Assembly (NCBI RefSeq): GCF_005893125.1
Contig: NZ_VCJS01000001.1
Location: 1 to 64,000 of the forward strand
Direction of reading: 5' to 3'
Source of the DNA: Nonomuraea basaltis
GTDB taxonomy: Bacteria; Actinomycetota; Actinomycetes; Streptosporangiales; Streptosporangiaceae
DNA length: 64,000 nt
Shown: piece after piece, positions 1-8,339 of the stretch
Numbering within the stretch: position 1 is the stretch's first letter
How the letters are laid out: the number at the start of each line of letters is the position of its first letter
Notes under the pieces: generated by a model
What the model saw: only the letters and a program-made list of their open reading frames with translations
Told to the model about the DNA's origin: nothing
The model's database searches: none
Translations under genes and position numbers: made by a program

Positions 1-354
1 GGCGGGATGGGCGTCAACGAGGCGGCCTCCTACGCGGCCGGGGCGTTCGTGGCCGGTCTGTTCGTGCTGCCCGGCGGCGGCGCGCCGCGCAAGGCCGTCA
101 CCCGCACGCTCACCAGCGTGCTCCGCAGCCCGGGTGCGGCGCTGGTCGCGGTCGTGCTGGTGGGCACGGCGGCGCTGTTCGCGGTGATGTTCGCGCTGGG
201 CCAGGAGCCGGTGTGGTCGCCGTGGCGGGCGCCGGAGTCGGTCATCGACGACCTGGCCAGCGATGCCAGGCAGAGCACGATCGGCCTGATCACCGGGTTG
301 ATCGGCAGCTTGATGGACGGGCTCGGGCTGGGGTTCCTGACCAACTGGTTCTGA
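1..354 (+). CDS. C-terminal part of a membrane protein (cut by window edge)
   Basis: The frame is open from the first base, so the gene starts outside the window; the ATG at 7 need not be its start. About 117 residues are visible. They contain two hydrophobic stretches, near residues 10-24 and 43-62, separated by a short basic segment (PRKAVTRT), and end in a glycine-rich hydrophobic tail (LGLGFLTNWF). I do not recognise a family. The next gene downstream, 35 bases away on the same strand, is a Ser/Thr kinase with a multi-pass C-terminus, so this could be the tail of a similar membrane-anchored protein, but no kinase motif lies in the visible part. Confidence 0.6.
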   Translation, partial: GGMGVNEAASYAAGAFVAGLFVLPGGGAPRKAVTRTLTSVLRSPGAALVAVVLVGTAALFAVMFALGQEPVWSPWRAPESVIDDLASDARQSTIGLITGLIGSLMDGLGLGFLTNWF

Positions 355-389
355 GTGTCCCCACTGGCTCCCGGGGGGACAGTAGAGAT

Positions 390-1598
390 ATGAGCGAGCG
401 CCTCGGCTCCTATGAGCTACTGTCCCGGCTCGGGGCGGGCGGCTTCGGTGAGGTGCACCTCGCGCTCGACGCCGAGGGGCGCACCGTCGCCGTCAAGGTG
501 CTGCACCCGCACGTCGCGGCCGACAGCGGCGCGCTCGCTCGGCTGGCGCGCGAGGTGGAGACCATGCGCAGGGTCGGCGGGCCGCACGTGGCGGAGGTGC
601 TCGACGCCTCGCTGGAGGTCGCCAGGCCCTACCTCGTGACCCGCTACGTCCAGGGCCGCCCGCTCAGCGCCGTGCCGGTGCCCGTCGAGGACCTGCGCGA
701 GCTGGCCGCCGGGCTGGCCGACGCGCTGCTGGCCATGCACGAGGCCGGGGTCGTGCACCGCGATCTCAAGCCGGCCAACGTGATGATGGCCGAGGGCCGG
801 CCCGTCGTCATCGACTTCGGCATCGCCAGCGCCCTCGACTCGCTGTCGGTCACCGCCTCGGGCGCGGTGGTGGGCACGCCCGGCTACCTGGCCCCCGAGG
901 TGCTGGAGGGCCGTCCCGCGGGCAGGGAGGCCGACGTGTTCTCCTTCGGGGCGACGCTGGCGTACGCGGCGACCGGGCGGCAGCCGTACGGGCAGGGGCC
1001 GGCCTCCGCGGTCGCCTACCGGGTCGTGCACCACCCGCCCGACCTGGAGGGCGTGCCCGCGTGGCTGGAGCCGCTGTTACGGGAGTGCCTGTCCACCGAT
1101 CCGGCAGCGCGCCCGACGGCCGCGCAGATCTGCGCCAGGCTGGGCGTCGAACCGGTCACCCACGTACCCCACCGGCCCGCTCGCCGGGCGGTGCACGTCG
1201 CCGACGAGATGACCACCAGGGAGTGGCGGCCGGGCAGGGAGCAGCATCGGCGGTCGGTGGAGGAGTCCAGGGCCAGGCACCGGGAGAAGGTACGCAGGCG
1301 CTGGGTGATCGGCTCGGGGCTGCTCGTGTCGCTGCTGGCCGCCGCCGCGCGCGAGCCGCTGCCCGAGGTCGCGTTGTTCCTGCTGGCGGCGTACGCGCTG
1401 GCCGTGGTTTCGGACGCCGGGGTGGCGCTGTTCTCGCGCAGCCCGTACAAACGCGTTCGCATGATCACGGATATGGTCAGTGTGGCAGGGGTGGCCGGTC
1501 TCTGCTTCGGGTTGGCGGCGCTGTTCAGCACGTTCACGCTGGCATTGTTCGCGGGCACGGCGCTGGTCCTCGGGATCGTGTTCCTGCTGTCGGCCTGA
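390..1598 (+). CDS. membrane-anchored serine/threonine protein kinase (PknB-like)
   Basis: A eukaryotic-type Ser/Thr kinase of 402 residues that phosphorylates proteins at the cytoplasmic face of the membrane. All catalytic motifs are present: glycine loop GAGGFG at 15-20, ATP-anchoring K36, catalytic HRDLKPAN at 123-130, DFG at 142-144 and an APE motif after the activation loop. A linker rich in Arg and Glu follows the kinase domain, then about 100 residues with several hydrophobic helices reaching the C-terminus. There are no PASTA repeats, so it is not a classical cell-wall-sensing PknB. The ATG at 390 starts directly at the kinase fold (MSERLGSYELL); the longer frame beginning at 213 has no family-like N-terminus. 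The ligand and substrates are unknown. Confidence 0.9.
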   Translation: MSERLGSYELLSRLGAGGFGEVHLALDAEGRTVAVKVLHPHVAADSGALARLAREVETMRRVGGPHVAEVLDASLEVARPYLVTRYVQGRPLSAVPVPVEDLRELAAGLADALLAMHEAGVVHRDLKPANVMMAEGRPVVIDFGIASALDSLSVTASGAVVGTPGYLAPEVLEGRPAGREADVFSFGATLAYAATGRQPYGQGPASAVAYRVVHHPPDLEGVPAWLEPLLRECLSTDPAARPTAAQICARLGVEPVTHVPHRPARRAVHVADEMTTREWRPGREQHRRSVEESRARHREKVRRRWVIGSGLLVSLLAAAAREPLPEVALFLLAAYALAVVSDAGVALFSRSPYKRVRMITDMVSVAGVAGLCFGLAALFSTFTLALFAGTALVLGIVFLLSA

Positions 1599-1693
1599 TT
1601 CCCTTCGACCAGGGGGTGATGGGCGGCAACAGAATGAAGCTCGGTAGGGTGTGGGCGGCAAGGGCTTTCGCGCCGGCCGCGTTCTCCTGCGGT

Positions 1694-1721
1694 TTGCACG
1701 CAAGCTACTCATGGGTAACAT
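1694..1721 (+). promoter_or_regulatory. possible sigma-70-type promoter for etfBA
   Basis: TTGCAC at 1694-1699 and TAACAT at 1716-1721 are separated by 16 bases, in the 246-base gap before etfB. They would give a leader of roughly 115 bases. This is a pattern match only; no other gene lies between it and etfB. Confidence 0.35.
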
Positions 1722-1844
1722 GACCGCGACAAGGCACCCTCTGCCGGGGGCCCGGAGGGCATCCGGCAGTCTGGAAAGCATTGCATCCGGCGGCCACCGC
1801 AGCGACGCGGTGGCGCACGCGAAACGGGAGGTCGGCCACCGGCC

Positions 1845-2624
1845 ATGAACATCGTCGTCTGCGTGAAGCAGGTCCCCGACACGGCGACCGAGCGCAAGCT
1901 GCGGTCCGATGACAAGACGCTCGACCGCGACGCCGCCGACGGCGTGGTCAACGAGCTTGACGAGTACGCGGTCGAGGAGGCGCTGAAGCTCAAGGAGGCC
2001 CACGGTGGCGAGGTCACCGTGCTCACCATGGGCCCGGGCAAGGCCACCGAGACCATCCGCAAGGCCCTGGCCATGGGCGCCGACAAGGCCGTACACCTGA
2101 GCGACGAGGCCCTGCACGGCTCCGACGCGCTGTCGAGCTCGTACGCGATGGCCCAGGTGCTCAAGAAGATCGGCTTCGACCTGGTCATCCTGGGCTCGGA
2201 GTCCACCGACGCGCGCACCGGCATGCTGGCCGCGATGCTTGCCGAGCGCCTCGGCACGCCGCAGCTCACGCTGGCCAACAAGGTCGACGTCGAGGGCTCC
2301 TCGATCAAGGTCCAGCGCATCACCGACTACGGCTTCGACAAGGTCGAGGCCACGCTGCCGGCCGTCGTGTCCGTGGTCGAGAAGATCAACGAGCCGCGCT
2401 ACCCCTCGTTCAAGGGCATCATGGCGGCCAAGAAGAAGCCGGTCGAGACGCTCGCCATCGGCGACGCCTCCATCGACGCCGCCCAGGTCGGCCTGGCCGC
2501 CGCCTGGTCCGAGGTCGTCGACTTCGCCTCGGCCCCGCCGCGCGCGGCCGGCACGATCGTCAAGGACGAGGGCGACGGTGGCGTGAACGCCGCCGAGTTC
2601 CTCGCGTCGAAGAAGTTCATCTGA
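1845..2624 (+). CDS. etfB: electron transfer flavoprotein, beta subunit
   Basis: The small subunit (259 residues) of the heterodimeric electron transfer flavoprotein. ETF takes electrons from acyl-CoA and other dehydrogenases and passes them to ETF:quinone oxidoreductase. The N-terminus MNIVVCVKQVPDT is typical of the family, and the AMP/adenine-nucleotide domain motif VILGSESTDARTG lies near residues 118-130. The length fits the family. etfA follows after 18 bases on the same strand, so the pair is one transcription unit. In M. tuberculosis the same pair (fixA/fixB) also lies near the iscS-trmU genes, matching this window. Confidence 0.97.
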   Translation: MNIVVCVKQVPDTATERKLRSDDKTLDRDAADGVVNELDEYAVEEALKLKEAHGGEVTVLTMGPGKATETIRKALAMGADKAVHLSDEALHGSDALSSSYAMAQVLKKIGFDLVILGSESTDARTGMLAAMLAERLGTPQLTLANKVDVEGSSIKVQRITDYGFDKVEATLPAVVSVVEKINEPRYPSFKGIMAAKKKPVETLAIGDASIDAAQVGLAAAWSEVVDFASAPPRAAGTIVKDEGDGGVNAAEFLASKKFI

Positions 2625-2642
2625 GAACGGGGGTTTACTGAA

Positions 2643-3596
2643 ATGTCGGAGATTCTCGTTCTCGTCGAGCAGGTCGACGGCCAGGTCAAGAAGGTCACCC
2701 TTGAGCTGCTGACCCTGGCCCGCTCCCTCGGCACGCCCGCCGCCGTCTGGGCGGGCCCCGGCCTCACGCCGGAGGCCAAGGCCAGGCTGGCCGAGTACGG
2801 TGCTGACAAGATCTACGTCGCCGGCTCCGGCGACATCGTCGACTACGTGGTCGCGCCGAAGGCCGAGCTGCTCGCCCAGCTGGTGGCTGCCAAGTCCCCT
2901 GCCGCCGTCCTCGTGGCCGCCACGCCCGAGGGCAAGGAGATCGCCGGACGCCTCGCCATCAAGACCGACTCCGGCGTCATCACCGACGCCGTGGGCCTCG
3001 GCGAGGGCTTCGTGGCCGACCAGTCCATCTTCGGCGGCGGCATCAACGTGCACTCCAAGGTGCGCAAGGGCACGCCCATCGTCGCCGTGCGGCCCAACTC
3101 GACCGCCCCCGAGGCTTCCCCCGGGGCGGGCACCGAGGAGGAGGTTTCGCTCACCCTGTCCGACTCCGCCAAGGCGGCCCGCGTCGTGGAGCGGGTCAAG
3201 CAGGAGAAGGGCGCCCGGCCCGAGCTGACCGAGGCCGCGATCGTGGTCTCCGGTGGTCGTGGTGTGGGTTCGGCGGAGAACTTCTCGCTCATCGAGGACC
3301 TGGCGGACGCGCTGGGCGCGGCCGTGGGCGCCTCGCGCGCCGCCACGGACGCGGGCTGGTACCCGCACCAGTTCCAGGTGGGGCAGACGGGTAAGACGGT
3401 GTCGCCGCAGCTGTACATCGCGGCGGGGATTTCCGGTGCTATTCAGCACCGGGCGGGCATGCAGACCGCGAAGACCATCGTCGCGATCAACAAGGACCCG
3501 GAGGCGCCGATCTTCGAGCTGGCGGACTATGGGGTCGTGGGTGACCTCCACCAGGTCGTCCCGCAGCTCGCTGAGGAGATCAAGAAGCGTAAGTAG
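2643..3596 (+). CDS. etfA: electron transfer flavoprotein, alpha subunit
   Basis: The large, FAD-binding subunit of ETF (317 residues), partner of the EtfB encoded just upstream. The N-terminal domain starts MSEILVLVEQ. The C-terminal FAD domain carries the family signatures GGRGVGSAENF, GQTGKTVSP, GISGAIQH and INKDPEAPIFELADYGVVGD. It is full length and undamaged. A GGGGG-type ribosome site lies before the ATG. The gene ends 330 bases before the next supported gene. Confidence 0.97.
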   Translation: MSEILVLVEQVDGQVKKVTLELLTLARSLGTPAAVWAGPGLTPEAKARLAEYGADKIYVAGSGDIVDYVVAPKAELLAQLVAAKSPAAVLVAATPEGKEIAGRLAIKTDSGVITDAVGLGEGFVADQSIFGGGINVHSKVRKGTPIVAVRPNSTAPEASPGAGTEEEVSLTLSDSAKAARVVERVKQEKGARPELTEAAIVVSGGRGVGSAENFSLIEDLADALGAAVGASRAATDAGWYPHQFQVGQTGKTVSPQLYIAAGISGAIQHRAGMQTAKTIVAINKDPEAPIFELADYGVVGDLHQVVPQLAEEIKKRK

Positions 3597-3926
3597 GGCC
3601 GGGGGACGAGCACAGTCTTCGCTAGGCAGCGCTTCGCGCGAAAGGAGCCCAGGCTGTGACATTGGGGGGCACGGCCCCCCAAACCCCTGCTCAAAGCGCT
3701 TCGCCGATTCGGCGGCCCGTTAGGGAGCGGCCGAATGATCAACGCTATTCGTCTGTCCAATGTCATGCTCGACCCAGAGCCTCCTGGGGCTGTTCAAAGT
3801 CGCTTACAGCGGATGTCAAGAAGATCGCAAGATGCCCATGTTGGAGTCAGGGTGTCGCGTTCCGGCTGGCAACCGCCGTGGCGAACGAAGGCAAGCTCCA
3901 GCGAGCACGGGGAGATGGGGAAGAGC
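3597..3926 (+). other. intergenic region with a REP-like element
   Basis: About 330 bases between etfA and the small ATPase-fold gene with no supported gene. It contains the G6C-type hairpin annotated separately, preceded by a second short palindrome-like stretch (CTTCGCGCGAAAG near 3633-3645). The flanks resemble extragenic palindromic repeats rather than coding sequence. Confidence 0.55.
3662..3682. repeat. REP-like G6C/GC6 hairpin, copy 1
   Basis: Perfect 9-base arms TTGGGGGGC and GCCCCCCAA enclose the 3-base loop ACG. A second copy with the core GGGGGGC-NN-GCCCCCC lies inside the cysteine desulfurase gene at 11382-11401. Both are followed by a run of C and then a related GC-rich tail containing a CA-A/G-GCG motif. 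Two copies in 64 kb, one intergenic and one intragenic, suggest a dispersed repeat family. It could also act as a terminator for etfBA. Confidence 0.55.
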
Positions 3927-4361
3927 ATGTCAGGTAACGAACTCCGGCTGGACGTACGGTCCGCGTACGCGCGCGAACTGGACGACGACCTGACGGAGTG
4001 GTCCCAGCGGACTGGGATCGCGGTGGAGGCGTGGGCGCTGCCGAAGGAGCCGCTTCCCTGCCACGTCGGCGAGACTGTCCGAGGAACGATACGCGACGTC
4101 CTGGACGAGGTGGAGCGGCAGGGGCGGGCCCGTACCGTCTCCATCGCCCTCACCGTGGCCCCCAGCGGGCTGCGCCTGACGGTCAGCGACGACGGCGGGG
4201 GAAGGTCGGCCGAGGCGCTGCGGGCACGCCTGCTCGGCAGGTGCGCCGAGTTCACGGGCCTGGGAGGCCGCCTGACCGTCAACGGCGTGCCGGGAGAGGG
4301 CACCACGGTCAGCGGCGCTCTATACCCACTGCCGAGGTGCTGCGGCGCGTCGGCGCACTAG
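3927..4361 (+). CDS. small orphan GHKL (histidine-kinase-like) ATPase-fold protein
   Basis: A 144-residue protein whose second half resembles the C-terminal ATPase domain of NarL-type sensor kinases: a strand ending GLRLTVSDDGGG (G1-like box) and a final GGRLTVNGVPGEGTTVSG. There is no dimerisation or phosphoacceptor helix and no membrane segment. The N-box is degenerate: where kinases have an Asn, the helix reads VRGTIRDVLDEVERQG. A clear G2 glycine loop is also missing. ATP binding is therefore doubtful, and it may be a binding partner or anti-sigma-like regulator. The ATG at 3927 is preceded by GGGGAAG at a usable distance; an in-frame ATG at 3915 is the alternative. It is convergent with the sensor kinase at 4393. 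Confidence 0.7.
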   Translation: MSGNELRLDVRSAYARELDDDLTEWSQRTGIAVEAWALPKEPLPCHVGETVRGTIRDVLDEVERQGRARTVSIALTVAPSGLRLTVSDDGGGRSAEALRARLLGRCAEFTGLGGRLTVNGVPGEGTTVSGALYPLPRCCGASAH

Positions 4362-4392
4362 ACCCGCTCCGACAGACTCCCGTGAAGGCTGT

Positions 4393-5832
4393 TCATCGCG
4401 GGTCGGCGGCGGGGAGGCGGACCTGGAAGGCCGCTCCCCGGCCCGGGGAAGTTCGCAGCTCCACGCGGCCTCCATGGGCGGTGACGATGGAGCGGACGAT
4501 GGCCAGGCCGAGCCCCGCGCCCCCCGTCGTACGGGCGCGCGAGCTGTCCGCCCGGTAGAACCGGTCGAACACCTTGGCCGCCTCCTCGGGGCTGAGCCCC
4601 GGCCCTTCGTCCTCGATGACCAGCACCGCCTCCCCTTCAGAGGTGCCCACGCCGATCCTCACCGGCGTGCCCGCGGGCGTGTGGGTGACGGCGTTGCCGA
4701 CGAGGTTGCTGACCACCTGCCGCAGCCGGGCCTCGTCGCCCAGCACCGGGGCGCTCGCCGCCGCGCCGCCGAGGGGCCCCGTGAACGCGATCGGCCTGGA
4801 CGGGTCGAGAGCGGCGAAATCGTGGCGGGCGTCGGCGGCCAGCGTACGCAGGTCCATGGGGGTGAGGTCGAGGCCCGGACCGTCGGTCTCGTCGAGACCG
4901 GCGAGCAGCAGCAGGTCCTCAACCAGCCGGGCCAGGCGGCCGGACTCGCTCTCGATGCGGGCCAGCGCGGGTCCGGCCTCCGTGCCGCCCATGCGGTACA
5001 GCTCCGAGAAGCCCTTGATGCCGAACAGCGGGGTACGCAGCTCGTGGCTGACGTCGCCGACGAACCTGCGCATGCGGGCCTCGGACTCCGTGCTCGCCGC
5101 GACCCCCAGCTCGATCTGGGTGAGCATCTTGTTGAGCGAGCGAGCCAGCCGCGCGACCTCGGTGTTCGGCGCGGTCGGCTCGGGTACGCGCCTGGACAGG
5201 TCGCCGTCGGCGATGGCGGCGGCGGTCTCCTCCACGCGGCGCAGCGGCGCCAGCCCCGCTCTGATCGCGATCCCGCCCGTCAGCGCGAGTATCGCCAGCA
5301 GCACGGAGCCTGCGATGAGGGAGGCCCCGCGGAGCCGGTTGATCGTCGAGTGCATGCCCTCCAGCGACACGGCCGCGACGACGGCGGAATGGCCGCCTCC
5401 GCCCGTGCCCGTCCACGGCAGCGCGACGGCCCGCCATTCCCCGCCGTCGCGACCGGACACGGTGAACGGCTGCCCCGCGCGGGCCGTCACGGTCGCGGCG
5501 TCGAGCCGGGGGAGGTCGGGTCCCGCGGTGTCGCCCAGCTCGCGGAGAGGCGTGCCGTCGGGGGACAGGTAGGCCGCGTACCACTTCTCGATCAGGTCGA
5601 GCTGCCCCGTGGCCAGCGGCACCTGGCCCGCCTGCCGCCGCAGCCTGATCACGAAGTCGGGCGGGATCGCGGACATCGCCCTGCCCATCGGCGCAAGCTG
5701 CGCGTCGACGCGGGTCATGAGCTGCGTCTCCAGCTGTCGCAGCACGACCGAGCTGATCGCCACCAGGCCGATCACGAGCAGCCCCACCGTGATCGCCAGC
5801 AGCCTGGCCCGCAGCGACAGCCGGCCGATCAT
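4393..5832 (-). CDS. sensor histidine kinase (HAMP-HisKA-HATPase)
   Basis: A 479-residue transmembrane sensor kinase that phosphorylates the response regulator encoded just upstream. There is a membrane helix at about 11-30, an extracytoplasmic sensor region of about 140 residues, a second helix at about 170-192, and a HAMP linker. The HisKA box SHELRTP has phosphoacceptor H263. The ATPase domain has the N-box NLVGNAVTH and G1 box DEGPGL, then GGAGLGLAIV. Its start codon overlaps the regulator's stop by four bases (ATGA), which indicates coupled translation. It is the last gene of the ABC transporter/two-component operon. The signal sensed is unknown. Confidence 0.93.
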   Translation of the reverse strand: MIGRLSLRARLLAITVGLLVIGLVAISSVVLRQLETQLMTRVDAQLAPMGRAMSAIPPDFVIRLRRQAGQVPLATGQLDLIEKWYAAYLSPDGTPLRELGDTAGPDLPRLDAATVTARAGQPFTVSGRDGGEWRAVALPWTGTGGGGHSAVVAAVSLEGMHSTINRLRGASLIAGSVLLAILALTGGIAIRAGLAPLRRVEETAAAIADGDLSRRVPEPTAPNTEVARLARSLNKMLTQIELGVAASTESEARMRRFVGDVSHELRTPLFGIKGFSELYRMGGTEAGPALARIESESGRLARLVEDLLLLAGLDETDGPGLDLTPMDLRTLAADARHDFAALDPSRPIAFTGPLGGAAASAPVLGDEARLRQVVSNLVGNAVTHTPAGTPVRIGVGTSEGEAVLVIEDEGPGLSPEEAAKVFDRFYRADSSRARTTGGAGLGLAIVRSIVTAHGGRVELRTSPGRGAAFQVRLPAADPR

Positions 5833-6530
5833 CGCTTCGGCTTGCGGAGCACGTAGCCGACCCCGTGAACGGTGTGGATCAGCTTGGGCTCACCGGTGTC
5901 GAGCTTGCGCCGCAGGTAGCTCACGTACGTGTCCACGATGCTCGTGTCGCCGGCGAAGTCGTAGCGCCACACGTGCTCCAGGATCTGCGACTTGGGCAGC
6001 ACCCGGCCGGCGTTGAGCACCAGGTGGTGCAGCAGCCGGAACTCGGTCGGCGACAGACGCACCGGCCGGCCCGCCCTGGTCACCTGGTGGCCGTCGGGGT
6101 CGACCTCGAGATCTCCCACGACGATCGTGTGGTCGTCGGGGATCGCGCCGGTGCGCCGCAGGATGGCCCGGATCCTGGCCAGCAGCTCCTCCAGGTCGAA
6201 CGGCTTGGTCACGTAGTCGTCGCCGCCCAGCCGGAGCCCGTTGATCTTGTCGGCCGTCGCGTCGCGGGCCGTCAGGAACAGCACGGGCACCGGCCCTGGA
6301 CGCCCGCCGGCCCTGGGCAGGCTCCGCAGCCGGCGGATGACCTCGAACCCGTCGAGATCGGGCAGCATGACATCGAGCAGAACCAGGTCGGGCGGGTCGC
6401 GCCGGGCCGCCTCCAATGCCTGGGCGCCGCTCTCCGCCGAGCTCACCGTGAAGCCCGCGAACCGCAGGGTCGCGGAGAGCAACTCCTTGACGGTGGGCTC
6501 GTCGTCGACCACGAGCAGCCGCTCGCCCAT
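5829..6530 (-). CDS. OmpR/PhoB-family response regulator
   Basis: A 233-residue DNA-binding regulator controlled by the kinase at 4393-5832. The receiver domain has acidic residues D9-D10, phosphoacceptor D53 and the conserved Lys of VTKPF. The C-terminal winged helix has the family pattern LSPTEFRLLHHL ... VDTYVSYLRRKL ... GVGYVLR. The frame is open further upstream to 6587, but GGGAGGTG sits just before the ATG at 6530 and the protein then starts MGERLLVVDDE, as the family does. It lies 28 bases after the ABC permease gene and probably regulates this exporter operon. Confidence 0.95.
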   Translation of the reverse strand: MGERLLVVDDEPTVKELLSATLRFAGFTVSSAESGAQALEAARRDPPDLVLLDVMLPDLDGFEVIRRLRSLPRAGGRPGPVPVLFLTARDATADKINGLRLGGDDYVTKPFDLEELLARIRAILRRTGAIPDDHTIVVGDLEVDPDGHQVTRAGRPVRLSPTEFRLLHHLVLNAGRVLPKSQILEHVWRYDFAGDTSIVDTYVSYLRRKLDTGEPKLIHTVHGVGYVLRKPKR

Positions 6531-6558
6531 GTGGCGCACCTCCCTGCGGACAGCGTAG

Positions 6559-7323
6559 TCAGGCGTCGCGCTTCTTGAACTGGACATACGCGGCGATCAG
6601 CATGACCGTCACGAAACCGACGAGGATGCCGGGTCCCGCCCAGGCCGGCAGCTCGGACGTTCCGGAGACGGCCTTGAAGGCGCCCATGTTCGGCCAGTAG
6701 GTGGCGACGAAGCCCCGTATCGGGTCGGGCGAGGCCGTGGACAGGATGGGGACCAGGAGGAAGGCGGTGCTGACGTTCACGGCGGCGGCCGTGCCGCGCA
6801 GCAGGAGGCCGAGCGCCAGCCCGAACAGCGCCAGCAGCGTGAACACCAGTGGCCCGAGCAGCAGCAGGCGCAGCGCGGCGGGGTCGCCGGGCATGACGTA
6901 CGGCGCTCCGCCCGAGGCCAGCGTCGTCTGGCTGGTCACGTACACGAGCCACACCCCGGCCACGCTCACCGGCAGTGCCGTCAGCGCGGTCATCCCGGCC
7001 TTGGCGGCCACCAGGCGGCCCCGCCGGCCCACGGCGGCGACGCTGGCCCGCATCGTGCCCGAGCCGTACTCGGAGGAGGCGATCAGCACGCCCAGCGCCG
7101 AGATCAGCAACTGCAGGACGAACAGCCCGCGCATGCCCATGTCGAGCGGCGCGAAGTCCAGCCGCTCCTGCGGGGTGGCCGTGGCGTACTGCCTGGCCGC
7201 GGCGTTGCTGAACAGGAACCCGAACGCCGCCGATACGGCGACGGCCGCCGCCGACAGCACCATGGTGGCCCTGATGCTGCTGAACTTGGTCCACTCCGCC
7301 CTGAGCACCTCTGCGCCGATCAT
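6559..7323 (-). CDS. ABC-2 type transporter permease
   Basis: A 254-residue membrane subunit of an ABC exporter, with about six hydrophobic helices (for example VLSAAAVAVSAAFGFLF, LFVLQLLISALGVLIASSEY, LLLLGPLVFTLLALFGLALGLLL). The motif SSEYGSGTMRAS is typical of BcrB/NatB-type ABC-2 permeases. The ATG at 7323 overlaps the stop of the ATPase gene by four bases. A much longer open frame runs upstream (to 9117) but is antisense or out of frame to real genes and carries no family sequence. It works with the ATPase at 7320-8219; the substrate may be a peptide antibiotic or lipid, inferred from the family only. Confidence 0.92.
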   Translation of the reverse strand: MIGAEVLRAEWTKFSSIRATMVLSAAAVAVSAAFGFLFSNAAARQYATATPQERLDFAPLDMGMRGLFVLQLLISALGVLIASSEYGSGTMRASVAAVGRRGRLVAAKAGMTALTALPVSVAGVWLVYVTSQTTLASGGAPYVMPGDPAALRLLLLGPLVFTLLALFGLALGLLLRGTAAAVNVSTAFLLVPILSTASPDPIRGFVATYWPNMGAFKAVSGTSELPAWAGPGILVGFVTVMLIAAYVQFKKRDA

Positions 7324-8219
7324 CGTGCCGCTCCGTATTCGACGCTGTCGCGGGTGAGCTCCATGAACGCGTCCTCCAGGGACGTGCGCCGCGGGGTGAG
7401 CTCGAACAGCGGCACGCTCTCGGCTGCGGCGAGCCGCCCGACGTCCGGCGCCGTCATGCCCGTGACCACCAGCTCCCCGTCCCGCCCCACCTGCACGTGC
7501 GCGCCGGACAGCTCCAGCCGCCGGGCGAACGAGGCCGCCTCGGGCGTGCGTACGACCACCGCCGCGCCCTCCTCCGTGAACTCCCCGATGTCCGCCTCGG
7601 CGATGAGCCGGCCCTTGCCGATCACCACCAGGCGGTCCGCGGTCAGCGCCATCTCGCTCATCAGGTGGCTGGAGACCAGCACCGTACGGCCCTCGGCGGC
7701 CAGGCCGCGGATGAGCGTGCGGATCCACAGGACGCCCTCGGGGTCCAGGCCGTTGACCGGCTCGTCGAGCAGCAGCACCGGTGGGTCCCCGAGCAGGGCC
7801 GCGGCGATGCCCAGCCGCTGGCTCATGCCCAGCGAGTACGCGCCCGCCTTCCTGCCCGCCGCGTCCGTGAGCCCGACCAGGTCGAGCACCTCGTCGACGC
7901 GGGTGGCCGGGAGGTCGTTGGTCTGGGCCAGGTAGAGCAGGTGCTTGCGCGCGGTGCGCCGCGGGTGCACGGCCTGCGCCTCCAGCAGGGACCCGACCTC
8001 GCGCAGCGGGTTCGGGAGGTCCTGGCAGAGGCGGCCGTTGACGGTGGCCGTGCCCGAGGTGGGCAGGTCGAGGCCGAGGATCATGCGCATGGTCGTGGTC
8101 TTGCCTGCGCCGTTCGGGCCGAGGAAGCCGGTGACGAGGCCCGGCCGTACCGTGAAGGTGAGATCGTCCACGGCGAGCACCTCGCCGTAGCGTTTGGTCA
8201 ATCCGGTGAGCTGGATCAT
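7320..8219 (-). CDS. ABC transporter ATP-binding protein (BcrA/NatA type)
   Basis: The 299-residue ATPase that powers the exporter with the permease at 6559-7323. Walker A GPNGAGKT is at 34-41, the signature is YSLGMSQR, and Walker B LLLDEP is followed by VNGLDPEG. The C-terminal extension after the switch histidine (SSHLMSEM) is typical of drug and peptide exporters of the BcrA group. The ATG at 8219 gives the usual N-terminus MIQLTGLTKRYG; the open frame to 8330 adds unrelated residues. It is the first gene of a four-gene operon with a permease, response regulator and kinase. Confidence 0.94.
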   Translation of the reverse strand: MIQLTGLTKRYGEVLAVDDLTFTVRPGLVTGFLGPNGAGKTTTMRMILGLDLPTSGTATVNGRLCQDLPNPLREVGSLLEAQAVHPRRTARKHLLYLAQTNDLPATRVDEVLDLVGLTDAAGRKAGAYSLGMSQRLGIAAALLGDPPVLLLDEPVNGLDPEGVLWIRTLIRGLAAEGRTVLVSSHLMSEMALTADRLVVIGKGRLIAEADIGEFTEEGAAVVVRTPEAASFARRLELSGAHVQVGRDGELVVTGMTAPDVGRLAAAESVPLFELTPRRTSLEDAFMELTRDSVEYGAAR

Positions 8220-8339
8220 GGGTCCAGCGTGCGGTGACCGGTTGGGGGCGTCCTGGGAGGATCTGTGAGTTCTCTGTGAGCGGCGGCACTCCCATGCGGG
8301 GGCGCGCGGGAGCTGCCCGCCGCGATCCACAGGAAACTC

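Noticed and set aside
1077..3662. Long minus-strand frame of 861 codons
   Set aside because: It lies antisense to the kinase and etfBA, with His/Arg/Gly/Asp-rich low-complexity product. It is a shadow of GC-rich codon use.
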